Source of the DNA: Hymenobacter citatus
Lineage (GTDB): Bacteria > Bacteroidota > Bacteroidia > Cytophagales > Hymenobacteraceae
NCBI RefSeq assembly: GCF_014333615.1
Contig: NZ_JACSCY010000009.1
Location: 107,712-171,711 of the forward strand
Reading direction: 5' to 3'
DNA: 64,000 nt
Shown: one piece after another, positions 1-10,711 of the stretch
How the letters are laid out: each line of letters opens with the position of its first letter
Numbering within the stretch: position 1 is the first letter of the stretch
Translations under genes and position numbers: made by a program
Notes under the pieces: generated by a model
What the model was told of the DNA's origin: nothing
Databases searched by the model: none
Seen by the model: only the letters and a program-made list of their open reading frames with translations

Positions 1-12
1 CCCGATAGCCTT

Positions 13-540
13 CTAGAGCGCGATGAACTGAGCTGCCTGCTCACGCAACAGCTGCATGTATAGCTCATGGCTCAAGGTGCCGTTCTGCGTAAGGTATTGG
101 TCGATGAAGGGTAGGCGCACGCGGGTAGGAAGCACCACTGTGCCCAGGTACATCAAAATATCCGTGAGGTGGCATAGCGCCAGCGCACCGCCTTGCGCAC
201 CGGTTCCCAGGCCCACCACCGCAGCCTTCTTGCCGCGGATACCGCCAGGGTAGGGAAGGCCATCGATGAAACCCTTCAGTGCCCCCGGCAACGACGCGTT
301 GTATTCGGGCACAATAAACACCAACTTCTCGGCCGCAGCCGCTTTGGCGGCCAACTGGTTGAAGCCCGCATGCTGGCCGGTATTCGCATAGAGGGCCGTC
401 TCGATGAAATCGGCCGGCAGCTCTGCCAGATCCAGCAGTTGGTAGTCTGCCCCTAAATCGGCCAATAGTTGGCCATACAGGTCGGCTACTAGCCGAGCGC
501 GGGAGTTGGGCCGATTGGTGCCTGCGATAATGGTAATCAT
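13..540 (-). CDS. NADPH-dependent FMN reductase-like flavoprotein
   Basis: Predicted cytoplasmic flavodoxin-fold reductase that would use NAD(P)H to reduce FMN or quinone-like acceptors. The 175-residue product starts with a beta strand and a phosphate-loop-like ITIIAGTNRPNS (residues 2-13) and has the family motif PEYNASLPG (78-86) that contacts flavin, followed by a second glycine-rich strand AAVVGLGTGAQGG. Length is normal for the family. The ATG at 540..538 is preferred: the frame stays open 23 codons further upstream, but those codons lie in the sdh terminator hairpin and add nothing to the fold. It lies downstream of sdhB on the same strand, but the terminator between them suggests separate expression. 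The physiological substrate cannot be told from sequence. Confidence 0.8.
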   Translation of the reverse strand: MITIIAGTNRPNSRARLVADLYGQLLADLGADYQLLDLAELPADFIETALYANTGQHAGFNQLAAKAAAAEKLVFIVPEYNASLPGALKGFIDGLPYPGGIRGKKAAVVGLGTGAQGGALALCHLTDILMYLGTVVLPTRVRLPFIDQYLTQNGTLSHELYMQLLREQAAQFIAL

Positions 541-564
541 GCGCGTAAAGAAACGAGAGAAAGC

Positions 565-596
565 AAAAAGGCGAAGTGGAATCCCACTTCGCCTTT
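565..596 (-). terminator. Terminator of the sdhCAB operon
   Basis: Perfect 13-bp hairpin, arms 567..579 and 584..596 with a 4-nt loop, followed on the minus strand by a run of five T (569..565). It lies 23 nt after the sdhB stop codon and before the flavin reductase start, as expected of an intrinsic terminator ending the sdh transcript. Confidence 0.75.
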
Positions 597-618
597 CCGT
601 ACAGTACAACCGCGCTGC

Positions 619-1404
619 CTACGATAGGTTATTCGAGGTAGCCTTGGCGGCCAAAAATTCGCGGTTCAGGATAGCAATGTTTTCCAGCGAAATGCCCACT
701 GGGCACTCTGCCGCGCACGAACCGATGTTGGTGCAGGCACCAAAACCTTCCTTGTCCATTTGTGCTACCATGTTCTCCACACGCGACTTACGCTCCACGT
801 GGCCCTGGGGCAACAGCGCCAGCTGCGACACCTTAGCCGACACGAACAGCATGGCGGAAGCATTTTTGCAGGCCGCTACGCACGCGCCACAACCGATACA
901 GGTAGCCGCCTCGAACGCCCGGTCCGAAATTTCTTTCGGAATCGGAATTTCGTTGGCGTCGGGGGTACCACCCGTGTTGATGCTGATGTAGCCGCCGGCC
1001 TGAATGATGCGGTCGAAAGCTGAGCGGTCTACGCTCAGGTCTTTATTTACGGGGAAAGAATTGGCACGCCAGGGCTCAATGGTGATGGTATCACCGTCGC
1101 TGAACTTGCGCATGTGAAGCTGGCAGGTAGTGGTGCCCTTCTCCGGTCCGTGTGCCCGCCCATTGATGAACAGGTTGCACGATCCGCAAATGCCCTCACG
1201 GCAGTCATGATCAAAGGCTACCGGCTCCTCCCCTCTATGCAGAAGGTCTTCGTTGAGCACGTCCAGCATCTCCAGAAAGGACATATCCGGCGAAATATCT
1301 TTCACCTGATAATCCACAATCTTACCCTCCGAGTTACGATTCTTTTGCCGCCACACCTTTAAAGTGAGGTTCATCGGCTTGGCGTTGGGGTTACTTCCGG
1401 CCAT
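619..1404 (-). CDS. sdhB: Succinate dehydrogenase/fumarate reductase iron-sulfur subunit
   Basis: Electron-transfer subunit of complex II. It passes electrons from the SdhA flavin through three iron-sulfur clusters to the membrane cytochrome b and quinone. Visible ligands: C68, C73, C76 and C94 for the 2Fe-2S cluster (CREGICGSC motif), then C169, C172, C175 and C179 plus C224, C230 and C234 of the C-terminal ferredoxin-like domain for the 4Fe-4S and 3Fe-4S clusters. Length 261 aa is normal. A start at M11 (1374) is equally possible, since [10 protein letters not shown] is where many homologues begin. It is the last gene of sdhC-sdhA-sdhB; the 108-nt gap before it holds an inverted repeat (1415..1506). 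Confidence 0.95.
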   Translation of the reverse strand: MAGSNPNAKPMNLTLKVWRQKNRNSEGKIVDYQVKDISPDMSFLEMLDVLNEDLLHRGEEPVAFDHDCREGICGSCNLFINGRAHGPEKGTTTCQLHMRKFSDGDTITIEPWRANSFPVNKDLSVDRSAFDRIIQAGGYISINTGGTPDANEIPIPKEISDRAFEAATCIGCGACVAACKNASAMLFVSAKVSQLALLPQGHVERKSRVENMVAQMDKEGFGACTNIGSCAAECPVGISLENIAILNREFLAAKATSNNLS

Positions 1405-1414
1405 TTTATTGTTG

Positions 1415-1506
1415 GCTATTAGCTGTTAGCTGATGGCTGTTAGCTCTTGTGGACTATAACCCTATCAGCATATCGCTAATAGCTAACAGCCAGTGGCTAA
1501 CAGCTC
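1415..1506. repeat. Inverted repeat between sdhA and sdhB
   Basis: Arms 1415..1446 and 1475..1506 are built from the unit GCTGTTAGC and its complement; the arms pair over about 25 bp with three central mismatches. The unit is itself repeated within each arm (GCTGTTAGC, then GGCTGTTAGCT). It lies inside the operon, in the only non-coding gap between sdhA and sdhB, and could form a strong mRNA stem there. No U tract follows, so it is not a normal terminator. Confidence 0.85.
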
Positions 1507-1512
1507 AATAAA

Positions 1513-3446
<1,934 letters not shown>

Positions 3447-3447
<1 letters not shown>

Positions 3448-4184
3448 TACTTTAGCGCTAAGTTAATGGAATCAACCAAGGGCGCTACCGACGAAATCGG
3501 CTCGCCCTGTCCGTTGGTGAAGAAGAAAAAGTACAGCGGCATAATGGCGAAGCCCGCGCACACGATGATGGAGAAGGCGTAGCCAATAGCCTGAATGGCA
3601 GGCGTATACTTGCGGTGCGTGAGCCCCAACGTTTGGAAGGCGCTTTTGAAGCCGTGCAGCAAGTGGTAGCAGAGCGCTACCTGAGCCAGCACGTACAGAG
3701 CCACGTACCACCACTGATGAAAGGAGCTTACTACCAGCGTATACAAGTCGTCGTTGTTGTTGATGTCGGGGTCCAGCTCGCCGAAGCGGGCACGGTAGAA
3801 GAAGTTGTATAAATGCACCAACAGAAAGATGAGAATGATGGTGCCCAATAAGGCCATATTGCGCGACTGCCACTTGCTATTCTGCTCTGAGTGGTTCGAT
3901 ACGTACCCTACGCTGCGCGCGGCCTGGTTGCGGCGCCACAGCGTGAGCGACTCGTAGATATGGAAACCGAAGCCCAACAATAGCCCCCATTCTAAGGTGC
4001 GGATAAGTGGGTTGGTGCCCATGAAGTGGGAGTAAATGTTGAAGGCAACGCCATCATCATTCTTAAATAGTTGCAGGTTGCCAATCAGGTGGACAACAAG
4101 GAAGGAGCACAGGAATAAGCCCGTGATGGCCACAATGATTTTGCGACCAATGCTGCTGGAAAATGTTTTACTAATCCAACTCAT
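3447..4184 (-). CDS. sdhC: Succinate dehydrogenase cytochrome b subunit
   Basis: Membrane anchor of complex II, which binds haem and passes electrons to menaquinone. The 245-aa product has about five hydrophobic helices, with histidines in helical positions suited to haem ligation (for example HLIGN near residue 32 and HLLHG in the fourth helix). This fits the one-subunit, five-helix cytochrome b558 type; no separate sdhD is present. First gene of the operon, about 47 nt downstream of a strong promoter. The next gene, sdhA, starts on its last stop-codon base. Confidence 0.93.
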
Positions 4185-4230
4185 TTAAAAGCTGCGAAAT
4201 GGTTTGCGAAGGTGATGTAATTGCAACGGC

Positions 4231-4261
4231 CAAAGGTACACCCCGACCTACTAGGAAACAA
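4231..4261 (-). promoter_or_regulatory. Bacteroidota-type promoter of sdhCAB
   Basis: Reading the minus strand: TTG at 4261..4259, a 20-nt spacer, then TACCTTTG at 4238..4231. This matches the known Bacteroidota -33/-7 consensus (TTTG or TTG, then TAnnTTTG) and lies about 47 nt before the sdhC ATG. Confidence 0.8.
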
Positions 4262-4346
4262 TCTAGATAGGGGTTTCATCGTTCATGAATCTATCCGGAG
4301 CTACCGCCGTTAGAATCCTGAAACCATTTCACAACACCAGTGGTCC

Positions 4347-4354
4347 TACATTTG
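4347..4354 (+). promoter_or_regulatory. Possible -7 box for the first gliding-associated gene
   Basis: TACATTTG fits the Bacteroidota TAnnTTTG -7 element, 69 nt before the ATG at 4423. No TTTG is found at the ideal upstream distance (only TTTC at 4327..4330), so the assignment rests on the -7 match alone. Confidence 0.4.
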
Positions 4355-4422
4355 TTGGTTTCCTACCGGATTTTTCCTGATATTCTCCTACTCTTCTTCC
4401 CGCTCTCTAAGCTGTTCACTAT

Positions 4423-7245
4423 ATGATCCTTCCGCTACTCTGCTGGGGCCGCAGGCTATTTCTGGGGCTTATATTAGCTTTTATGCTGTTTCTGGGCTTG
4501 GGGCCGCGTGCGCAAGCGTCGCACATTCGGGCCGGCGACATCCAGGCGAAGTCTGATACCACGGCTGCCCGCAACCCGCGCCGCATCTTTTTTAAGATGA
4601 TTTTGTATACCAACCGCGGTTCATCGGTGAAGGCAGAAACGGCCACTTTTTTCTTTGGCGATGGTACGAGTATCAAGGATGTACCTCGAACTGGTTTCGC
4701 GCAGGTTTCAGCGGATACGGACATCAACGTATTCTACTTCGAACACACCTATAACGCCCTTGGGCAGTATAATGTAAGCTACGTAGGAGAATATCGTAAC
4801 AACGGTATTCTGAATATGGCGGGGCGTACGGATACGTACGCTTTTTATATTACTACCCGCGTTACGATCGACCCATCACTGGGCATCAACCGTTCACCAG
4901 TATTAAAGGCACCGGCTATTGATAAAGCTGCGGCCAACCAAGTGTTTCTACATAATCCGGCGGCTTTCGATGCCGATGGCGACTCGCTGGTGTACAGCTT
5001 GCAACCCAGCCAGCGCACCCAGGCGCTAGTGGAGGATTTGATTAACGTATTCAATAATGTGGTAACGGCCAGTGTTATTCCTGGCTTTCAATATCCTAAT
5101 ATTCGGGATGCGCCAGGAGTGCAGGTACCATACATTGGCGCTAGTGTGGGCGCTAAGTCCATCTTCACCATCAACCCTAATACGGGCCAGCTCGTGTGGA
5201 ATTCGCCTAGCTCGTCTGGCCTGGGTGAGTATAACGTCGCTATCGAAATACAGGAGTGGCGGCGCGTGGCAGGTGCGCGGCCGCGCCTGATTGGCCGCGT
5301 AGTACGCGACATGCAGATTACGGTAGTGCCCGGCACTAACCTGCGCCCTGAAATAACGATTCCGCGCGACATCTGCGTGGTGGCCGGCACCACGGTGAAC
5401 GGTGTTGTGACGGCCACCGATCCTGACCGCAACCCAGTGGATTTATTTGCTTATAGCGGAATTTTTCCGCCGGCTACCTTCCGGCAAACGGCCCTCGGTC
5501 CACCTACGGCAACCGGTACTTTCCAGTGGAATACTGAATGCAACGACGTGCGCCGCGACCCCTATTTGGTAACGTTTAAGGCGCAGGACCGACCCAGCAG
5601 TGGCAATACTCCCTTGATCGACGAGAAGGTGTGGAGCATTCGGGTGGTGGGGCCGCCGCCGCAGAATTTGCAGGCGCAGCTCATCAGCGGCAGCGGAGCG
5701 CGGGCTACCCTCACCTGGGACCGGTACATCTGCCAGCAGGCCAGCCAAATCCTGATTTTTCGGAAGGAAGGACCGTCGAACTTCAACCCCGATTCCTGTA
5801 CCACAGGTATACCGGCCGGCCTGGGCTTTGTGCAGGTAGGGGCAGTAGGGGCCAACCTGAGCTCGTTTGTGGATGATAACAACGGGCAGGGATTACAGCG
5901 GGGCAAAACATATTGCTACCGCATCTACGCCGTATTCCCGCTGCCCAAAGGCGGTGAGAGTATTGCTTCGGCCGAGGCCTGCGTGACCATCTCCGGCCGC
6001 TCGGCGCTGCTGCGTAACGTGACAGTGGACCGCACCGATGCCAACGGGCAAATAACGGTGCGGTGGTCGAAACCAACCAGCAGCGCGGGTTTCTCAGAGC
6101 CTGCCGGCTACCGCTTGTTCCGGGCTACCGGGCAGAGTGCCAACCCTACCCAGCAGGTATTTACGACCACCAACCTGAACGACACGGTGTTTGTAGACAC
6201 TGGCCTAAATACCGTAGGTACGGGCTACAACTACCGGCTGGAGTTCTTCACGGCGGCGTCTACCACCCCCGAGTCGGTGGGGCCGGCCAGTAGCGTACTG
6301 CTAGCAGGTAGGCCCGACCAGGGTACCGCCGGCAATGTGCTGAACTGGACCTATAATGTGCCTTGGAACAACGCGCTGCAACCAACCGTCATTTTCCGGC
6401 GTGAGCAGAATAGCACCACTTTCACGCAACTTGCTACCGTAACGGGCACGGCCACCGGCGGCACCTACACCGACCGAAGTGTGACGTCGGGACAGACGTA
6501 TTGCTACTATATGCGGACCAACGGCTCGTACAGCGGTGCGGGCCTACCCACCAACCTGATCAACCTGAGCCAGGAGCTGTGCATTCGGGCGGTGCCGTGC
6601 ACGCCGGTGCTCACGCTTCGCTCGCTCAACTGCGACAGCCTCAGCACGGTGGGCTCCACCTCAAACGGCGCTTTCCCGCCGACGGGCTTCACCTACACCA
6701 ACCGTCTCACCTGGACACTGGATAGCAATAATCCGGCGGGCTGCAACCCCAGCGGCATCGTGTATTACCGCATTTTCTACCAGGCCACGGCTGAGGCGCC
6801 CTTCGCACTTATAGACTCCGTAACGACTATGAGTTACGTGCACCGCAACCTACCCTCCTCTGCGGGGTGTTACCAAGTGCAAGCCGTAGATAACATTGGG
6901 CAGCGCAGCAACCTCAGCAACCAAGCTTGCGCCGAGGACTGCCTATTCTTCCTGTTGCCTAACATCTTCACGCCTAACGGCGACGGTGTGAACGACACCT
7001 TCGTGCCGAAGATTTCTAGCCCTGTGCGACGCATCACGTTCCGGGCGTTCAACCGCTGGGGTGTGAAGGTGTACGAAGGTAATCAGGACCCACGCATCAA
7101 CTGGAGTGGTGGCGGCAATGTGGGCGAGGGTAGCAGCACCCCGCGCTTAGCCGATGGCATGTATTTCTACCAAGCTGAGGTAGAGTTCCTGGATTTCAAC
7201 AATACCAAGCGCACGTATAAGGGTTGGGTGCAGATAAATCGTTAA
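4423..7245 (+). CDS. T9SS type B (gliding-motility-associated C-terminal domain) surface protein, copy 1
   Basis: Large exported protein of 940 aa, probably delivered to the cell surface by the type IX secretion system. A signal peptide occupies residues 1-32 (RR then a long hydrophobic core, cut before SHIRAGD). The middle holds cadherin/PKD-like segments with ATDPDRNPV, then several fibronectin-III-like beta domains containing repeated YCYR/YCYY motifs. The last ~90 residues are the gliding-type sorting domain: NIFTPNGDGVNDTF, FNRWGVKVYE, DGMYFY and TYKGWVQINR. The precise ligand or role (adhesion, gliding) is not shown by sequence. It is a tandem paralogue of the next gene with the same domain order. 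Confidence 0.9.
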   Translation: MILPLLCWGRRLFLGLILAFMLFLGLGPRAQASHIRAGDIQAKSDTTAARNPRRIFFKMILYTNRGSSVKAETATFFFGDGTSIKDVPRTGFAQVSADTDINVFYFEHTYNALGQYNVSYVGEYRNNGILNMAGRTDTYAFYITTRVTIDPSLGINRSPVLKAPAIDKAAANQVFLHNPAAFDADGDSLVYSLQPSQRTQALVEDLINVFNNVVTASVIPGFQYPNIRDAPGVQVPYIGASVGAKSIFTINPNTGQLVWNSPSSSGLGEYNVAIEIQEWRRVAGARPRLIGRVVRDMQITVVPGTNLRPEITIPRDICVVAGTTVNGVVTATDPDRNPVDLFAYSGIFPPATFRQTALGPPTATGTFQWNTECNDVRRDPYLVTFKAQDRPSSGNTPLIDEKVWSIRVVGPPPQNLQAQLISGSGARATLTWDRYICQQASQILIFRKEGPSNFNPDSCTTGIPAGLGFVQVGAVGANLSSFVDDNNGQGLQRGKTYCYRIYAVFPLPKGGESIASAEACVTISGRSALLRNVTVDRTDANGQITVRWSKPTSSAGFSEPAGYRLFRATGQSANPTQQVFTTTNLNDTVFVDTGLNTVGTGYNYRLEFFTAASTTPESVGPASSVLLAGRPDQGTAGNVLNWTYNVPWNNALQPTVIFRREQNSTTFTQLATVTGTATGGTYTDRSVTSGQTYCYYMRTNGSYSGAGLPTNLINLSQELCIRAVPCTPVLTLRSLNCDSLSTVGSTSNGAFPPTGFTYTNRLTWTLDSNNPAGCNPSGIVYYRIFYQATAEAPFALIDSVTTMSYVHRNLPSSAGCYQVQAVDNIGQRSNLSNQACAEDCLFFLLPNIFTPNGDGVNDTFVPKISSPVRRITFRAFNRWGVKVYEGNQDPRINWSGGGNVGEGSSTPRLADGMYFYQAEVEFLDFNNTKRTYKGWVQINR

Positions 7246-7290
7246 CTTGTAACCATCAGGTTATCAGTTAACTTTATCAGTCATCTTATC

Positions 7291-10128
7291 ATGAACGTAA
7301 GCCTACTTACTTGGCGCAAAGGGTTACCACTCGCAGTGGTAACCCTTTTTATTTTGTGGTTACTACCGCTGGCCACTTACGCCTCACATATCCGGGCCGG
7401 CGACATTCAAGCCAAATCCGATACCACACCCGCCCGCAACCCGCGCCGCATCTTCTTCAAGATGGTGCTGTATACCAAACTACCGAGTCGTGATGTGGCA
7501 GACCAGCCCAATTCTACTTTCTTCTTCGGCGATGGTACTAGTATAGATGTGACACGGGTAGGAAATGGAACCGTTATTCCTTCTGCGCCCAATACCAAAA
7601 TCAACATTTATTACTTCGACCACATTTATAATGCGCCAGGGCAGTATGCAGTCAGCTTCATAGGAGAGTATCGCAACAAGGAAGTGCGAAATCTGAGCAA
7701 TCCGGATATGCAGGCGTTCTTTATAAGCACTAGTATTACCATTGATCCGGCGTTGGGCATCAACCGTTCGCCCGTGCTCACGGCTCCAGCCATCGACCAG
7801 GCCACTGCCAACCAAGTGTACTTGCACAGTCCGGCTGCGTATGATGCGGATGGTGACTCACTGGCTTTTAAGCTGCAGCCTAGTAGGCGGGCCACTAGCG
7901 GGGGCGGGGTAGTAAGTGCGAGTACCGTACCCGGCTTTCAGTATCCCGATATATATGATACCAACGGCCGGCAGGTAGCCTACTTGGGTAATCCGGTCGG
8001 CGACCGATCCTACTTTCGGCAGGACATCAATACAGGATTGATTGTGTGGAACGCACCAAGTAGCCAGAGCATTGGTGAGTATAACTTTGCCTTTGTGGTG
8101 GAAGAATGGCGGCGCACGGCCGGTGCTCGCCCCCGGCTTATTGGCACCGTTATCCGGGATATGCAAATTGTGGTAGGACCCAGCACCAACCTGCGGCCCG
8201 AAGTGACCATTCCAGAAGACATTTGCGTGGTGGCGGGCACTACTGTGAATGGCGCCGTGACGGCCACCGACCCCGACCGTAACCCCGTGCAGCTGTTTGC
8301 TTACGGCACGTTTCCGCCCATCACGTTTCAGCAAACGGCCACGGGGCCACCCGCGGCGCGCGGCACGTTTCGGTGGGTGACGAGCTGCGAAGACGTGCGC
8401 CGTGACCCCTACCTGTTTACCTTTAAAGCCCAGGACGTACCCGCTAGCGGCAACCCGCCGCTGATAGATGAAAAGATATGGCGGGTGCGCGTGATTGGGC
8501 CGCCGCCCCAAACCTTGCAGGCCCAGCGGCAGGGCACCAGCACACGGGTGGTACTCACCTGGGACCGGTACCAATGCATGCAGGCCAGCCAGATGCTGAT
8601 TTTCCGGAAGGAAAACCCGTCGGATTTCACCCCCGGTGACTGTCAGACGGGCATCCCGGCTGATGCGGGCTACACGCAGATTGGAGCTATTGATGCGGGG
8701 CTGAGTTCTTTCTTGGATGACAACAACGGCCGGGGCTTGGAGCGTGGCAAAACGTACTGCTACCGCATCTATGCGGTGTTTCCGCTGCCCAAAGGCGGCG
8801 AGAGCATTGCCTCTGCCGAAGCTTGCGTCACGCTGGATGGTACCAGCACTCTGCTCACTAACGTGACGGTAGACCGTACTGCCACCAATGGGCAGGTAAC
8901 TGTGAAGTGGACGCTGCCTCTCAACCAGACGGGCTTTACGGCGCCGGCAGGCTACCGCCTCTACCGGGCACCGGGCCAAAATGTGGCAGCTACTTCCGCT
9001 ACCTTCAAACAGGTATTCAATACCACTTCTCTCGCCGAAACCACCTTTGTGGATGCGGGCCGCAACACGGTGGATAGTGCCTTCACCTACAAGCTGGAGT
9101 TTTTCAGCCGCGACAACACCAGCGCCAACGCTGCCGAAATCCGGGAGACGACGGCTCCGGCCTCCAGCGTGCGTCTGTCGGGTAGGGCCGATGAGGCCGC
9201 ATCCGGCAACGTGCTGACTTGGACCTACAACGTGCCCTGGGACAACACCCGGCAGCCTACCACCATCTACCGCCGGGCACCGGGCAGCCCTACCTTCACG
9301 CTACTGGCTACCGTGACGGGCACTGCCACTAGCGGCACCTACACCGACCGAGGCACGGCGGCCAACCCCCTCGTACTGGGCGAAACCTACTGCTACTATG
9401 TGCAGACCAACGGCTCTTACGCCTCGCCTAACATCACCAACCTGCTGAATGCCAGCCAGGAAATATGCGTGGCGCCAGTGCCATGCCGGCCCATCCTGAC
9501 CCTGCAAACTACGAACTGCGACAGTCTGGTGGCCAATTTGTACGCGCTGCCTGCTACCATTATCGGACCTAATCAGCGCTACACCAACTACCTAAGCTGG
9601 CAATTGGATACTAACTCGCCACCCAACTGCAACGTGGCCGTAACCGGGTACCAAGTGTACTACCGTGGCCCCGAGGCAACAGCCTATCAGCTGCTGGCTA
9701 CCACCGTAGAGCCCCGCTACGCGCATGTGGGCCTCGCTACCGTATCGGGGTGCTATCAGGTGCGGGCGGTGGGTAGCAACGGCGAGCTGAGCGCCTTCAG
9801 CAACGAGGCGTGCAACGATGAGTGCCAGCTGTTTCTGCTACCCAATATCTTCACGCCCAACAACGACGGCGTGAACGATACGTTTCGGCCGAAAGTGACC
9901 AGTAGCCTGCGCCGCACACATTTCACCGCCTTCAACCGCTGGGGCGTGAAGGTGTATGAGGGCGACCAGGACCCCTTTATCAACTGGGACGGGGGCGGCA
10001 GTAGCGAAGAACGCAATAGCGGCCCCCAGCTTTCGGATGGTATGTATTTCTACCTGGCCGAGGTGGAGTTCAATGACCTGAGCCGCACCAAGCGTACCTA
10101 CAAAGGCTGGGTGCAGATCAATAGGTAG
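7291..10128 (+). CDS. T9SS type B (gliding-motility-associated C-terminal domain) surface protein, copy 2
   Basis: Paralogue of the preceding gene, 945 aa, with the same architecture: signal peptide 1-31 (cut before SHIRAGD), a shared N-terminal block with RNPRRIFFKM, the ATDPDRNPV segment, fibronectin-like domains, and a C-terminal gliding-type sorting domain (NIFTPNNDGVNDTF, FNRWGVKVYEG, KGWVQINR). Secreted through the Sec and type IX pathways by family knowledge. It starts only 45 nt after copy 1, yet codons 10-20 of its signal peptide are encoded by a near-perfect intrinsic terminator (7318..7355). Readthrough from copy 1 may therefore be limited and copy 2 may be under attenuation control. 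Function beyond surface exposure is unknown. Confidence 0.9.
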   Translation: MNVSLLTWRKGLPLAVVTLFILWLLPLATYASHIRAGDIQAKSDTTPARNPRRIFFKMVLYTKLPSRDVADQPNSTFFFGDGTSIDVTRVGNGTVIPSAPNTKINIYYFDHIYNAPGQYAVSFIGEYRNKEVRNLSNPDMQAFFISTSITIDPALGINRSPVLTAPAIDQATANQVYLHSPAAYDADGDSLAFKLQPSRRATSGGGVVSASTVPGFQYPDIYDTNGRQVAYLGNPVGDRSYFRQDINTGLIVWNAPSSQSIGEYNFAFVVEEWRRTAGARPRLIGTVIRDMQIVVGPSTNLRPEVTIPEDICVVAGTTVNGAVTATDPDRNPVQLFAYGTFPPITFQQTATGPPAARGTFRWVTSCEDVRRDPYLFTFKAQDVPASGNPPLIDEKIWRVRVIGPPPQTLQAQRQGTSTRVVLTWDRYQCMQASQMLIFRKENPSDFTPGDCQTGIPADAGYTQIGAIDAGLSSFLDDNNGRGLERGKTYCYRIYAVFPLPKGGESIASAEACVTLDGTSTLLTNVTVDRTATNGQVTVKWTLPLNQTGFTAPAGYRLYRAPGQNVAATSATFKQVFNTTSLAETTFVDAGRNTVDSAFTYKLEFFSRDNTSANAAEIRETTAPASSVRLSGRADEAASGNVLTWTYNVPWDNTRQPTTIYRRAPGSPTFTLLATVTGTATSGTYTDRGTAANPLVLGETYCYYVQTNGSYASPNITNLLNASQEICVAPVPCRPILTLQTTNCDSLVANLYALPATIIGPNQRYTNYLSWQLDTNSPPNCNVAVTGYQVYYRGPEATAYQLLATTVEPRYAHVGLATVSGCYQVRAVGSNGELSAFSNEACNDECQLFLLPNIFTPNNDGVNDTFRPKVTSSLRRTHFTAFNRWGVKVYEGDQDPFINWDGGGSSEERNSGPQLSDGMYFYLAEVEFNDLSRTKRTYKGWVQINR
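7318..7355 (+). terminator. Terminator-like hairpin within the signal-peptide codons of gliding copy 2
   Basis: Perfect 14-bp stem, arms 7318..7331 and 7335..7348 with a CGC loop, followed by a T-rich run to 7355. It looks like the terminator of copy 1, but it lies 27 nt inside the reading frame of copy 2, where it encodes the K-G-L-P-L-A-V-V-T-L-F part of the signal peptide. Confidence 0.75.
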
Positions 10129-10150
10129 GGTGGCCTACCTATTAAATAGC

Positions 10151-10190
10151 AAAAGGCGTGGACCAAGCTGGTCTGCGCCTTTTGTTTTTC
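10151..10190 (+). terminator. Terminator after gliding copy 2
   Basis: Stem from AAAAGGCG...GACCA (from 10151) to TGGTC...CGCCTTTT with two G-U pairs and a short AGC loop, followed by GTTTTT. It lies about 20 nt after the stop codon of the second gliding-associated gene. Confidence 0.75.
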
Positions 10191-10198
10191 TTTGCGGT

Positions 10199-10576
10199 AT
10201 GATGAAGAACCTTCCGGCCCTTCTGCTGGGGCTTGCATGCGCATTAGGCAGTTGTCAGCGTACCGAAACCACTACCGATATGCCCGCCACTACCGCCGAC
10301 ACCGTAACTGCCGATTCGGCTGCAACACCCGCCACTACCTCCGTGCCGAATGCGTCTATTAATACTGAGGCCGCCGCCCGCACGGCCGTGCGTGACTACG
10401 TGCAGGAACTACCTAACCGCACTGTGTACCAGGTCGATTCGGCCAGCGTGGTAGAATCTGATGCGCAGTTTCAAGTGTTGGTACCGCGCACCGACTGGGC
10501 CGGCCGCATGCCCAACAAAGCCGCGTTCAATGTGGACAAGCAAACTGGCGTCGTATCGGTGCAGCCCGTGAAGTAA
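10199..10576 (+). CDS. Small exported lipoprotein of unknown function
   Basis: 125-aa product starting MMKNLPALLLGLACALGSCQ: a short positively charged start, a hydrophobic core and a lipobox with the lipidated cysteine in LGSC (~residue 19). The region after it is rich in Thr, Ala and Asp and probably disordered (to ~60), followed by a compact ~60-residue domain (YVQELPNRTVYQVDSASVVE...). Nothing in it points to an enzyme. The start at 10199 (or 10202) is chosen over an upstream in-frame one because the upstream codons translate the terminator hairpin of the preceding gene. No family recognised. Confidence 0.7.
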   Translation: MMKNLPALLLGLACALGSCQRTETTTDMPATTADTVTADSAATPATTSVPNASINTEAAARTAVRDYVQELPNRTVYQVDSASVVESDAQFQVLVPRTDWAGRMPNKAAFNVDKQTGVVSVQPVK

Positions 10577-10583
10577 GCGCATC

Positions 10584-10663
10584 TTGTCATTCCGAGCGAA
10601 GCGAGGAATCTGAGTAAGCAACAGAAGGGCTATTCAGATTCCTCGCTTCGCTCGGAATGACAA
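10584..10663. repeat. Long inverted repeat (GTCATTCCGAGC family)
   Basis: 30-bp perfect arms, 10584..10613 and 10634..10663, around a 20-nt loop. The arm core GTCATTCCGAGCGAAGCGAGGAATC is a sister of the GTCATCCTGAGC elements at 29110, 56208 and 59133. It lies between the lipoprotein gene and fabD. Confidence 0.9.
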
Positions 10664-10711
10664 TCAATGACAATCAGAATCAAATCAACAACCCACTCCC
10701 ACCTTTCTCCA

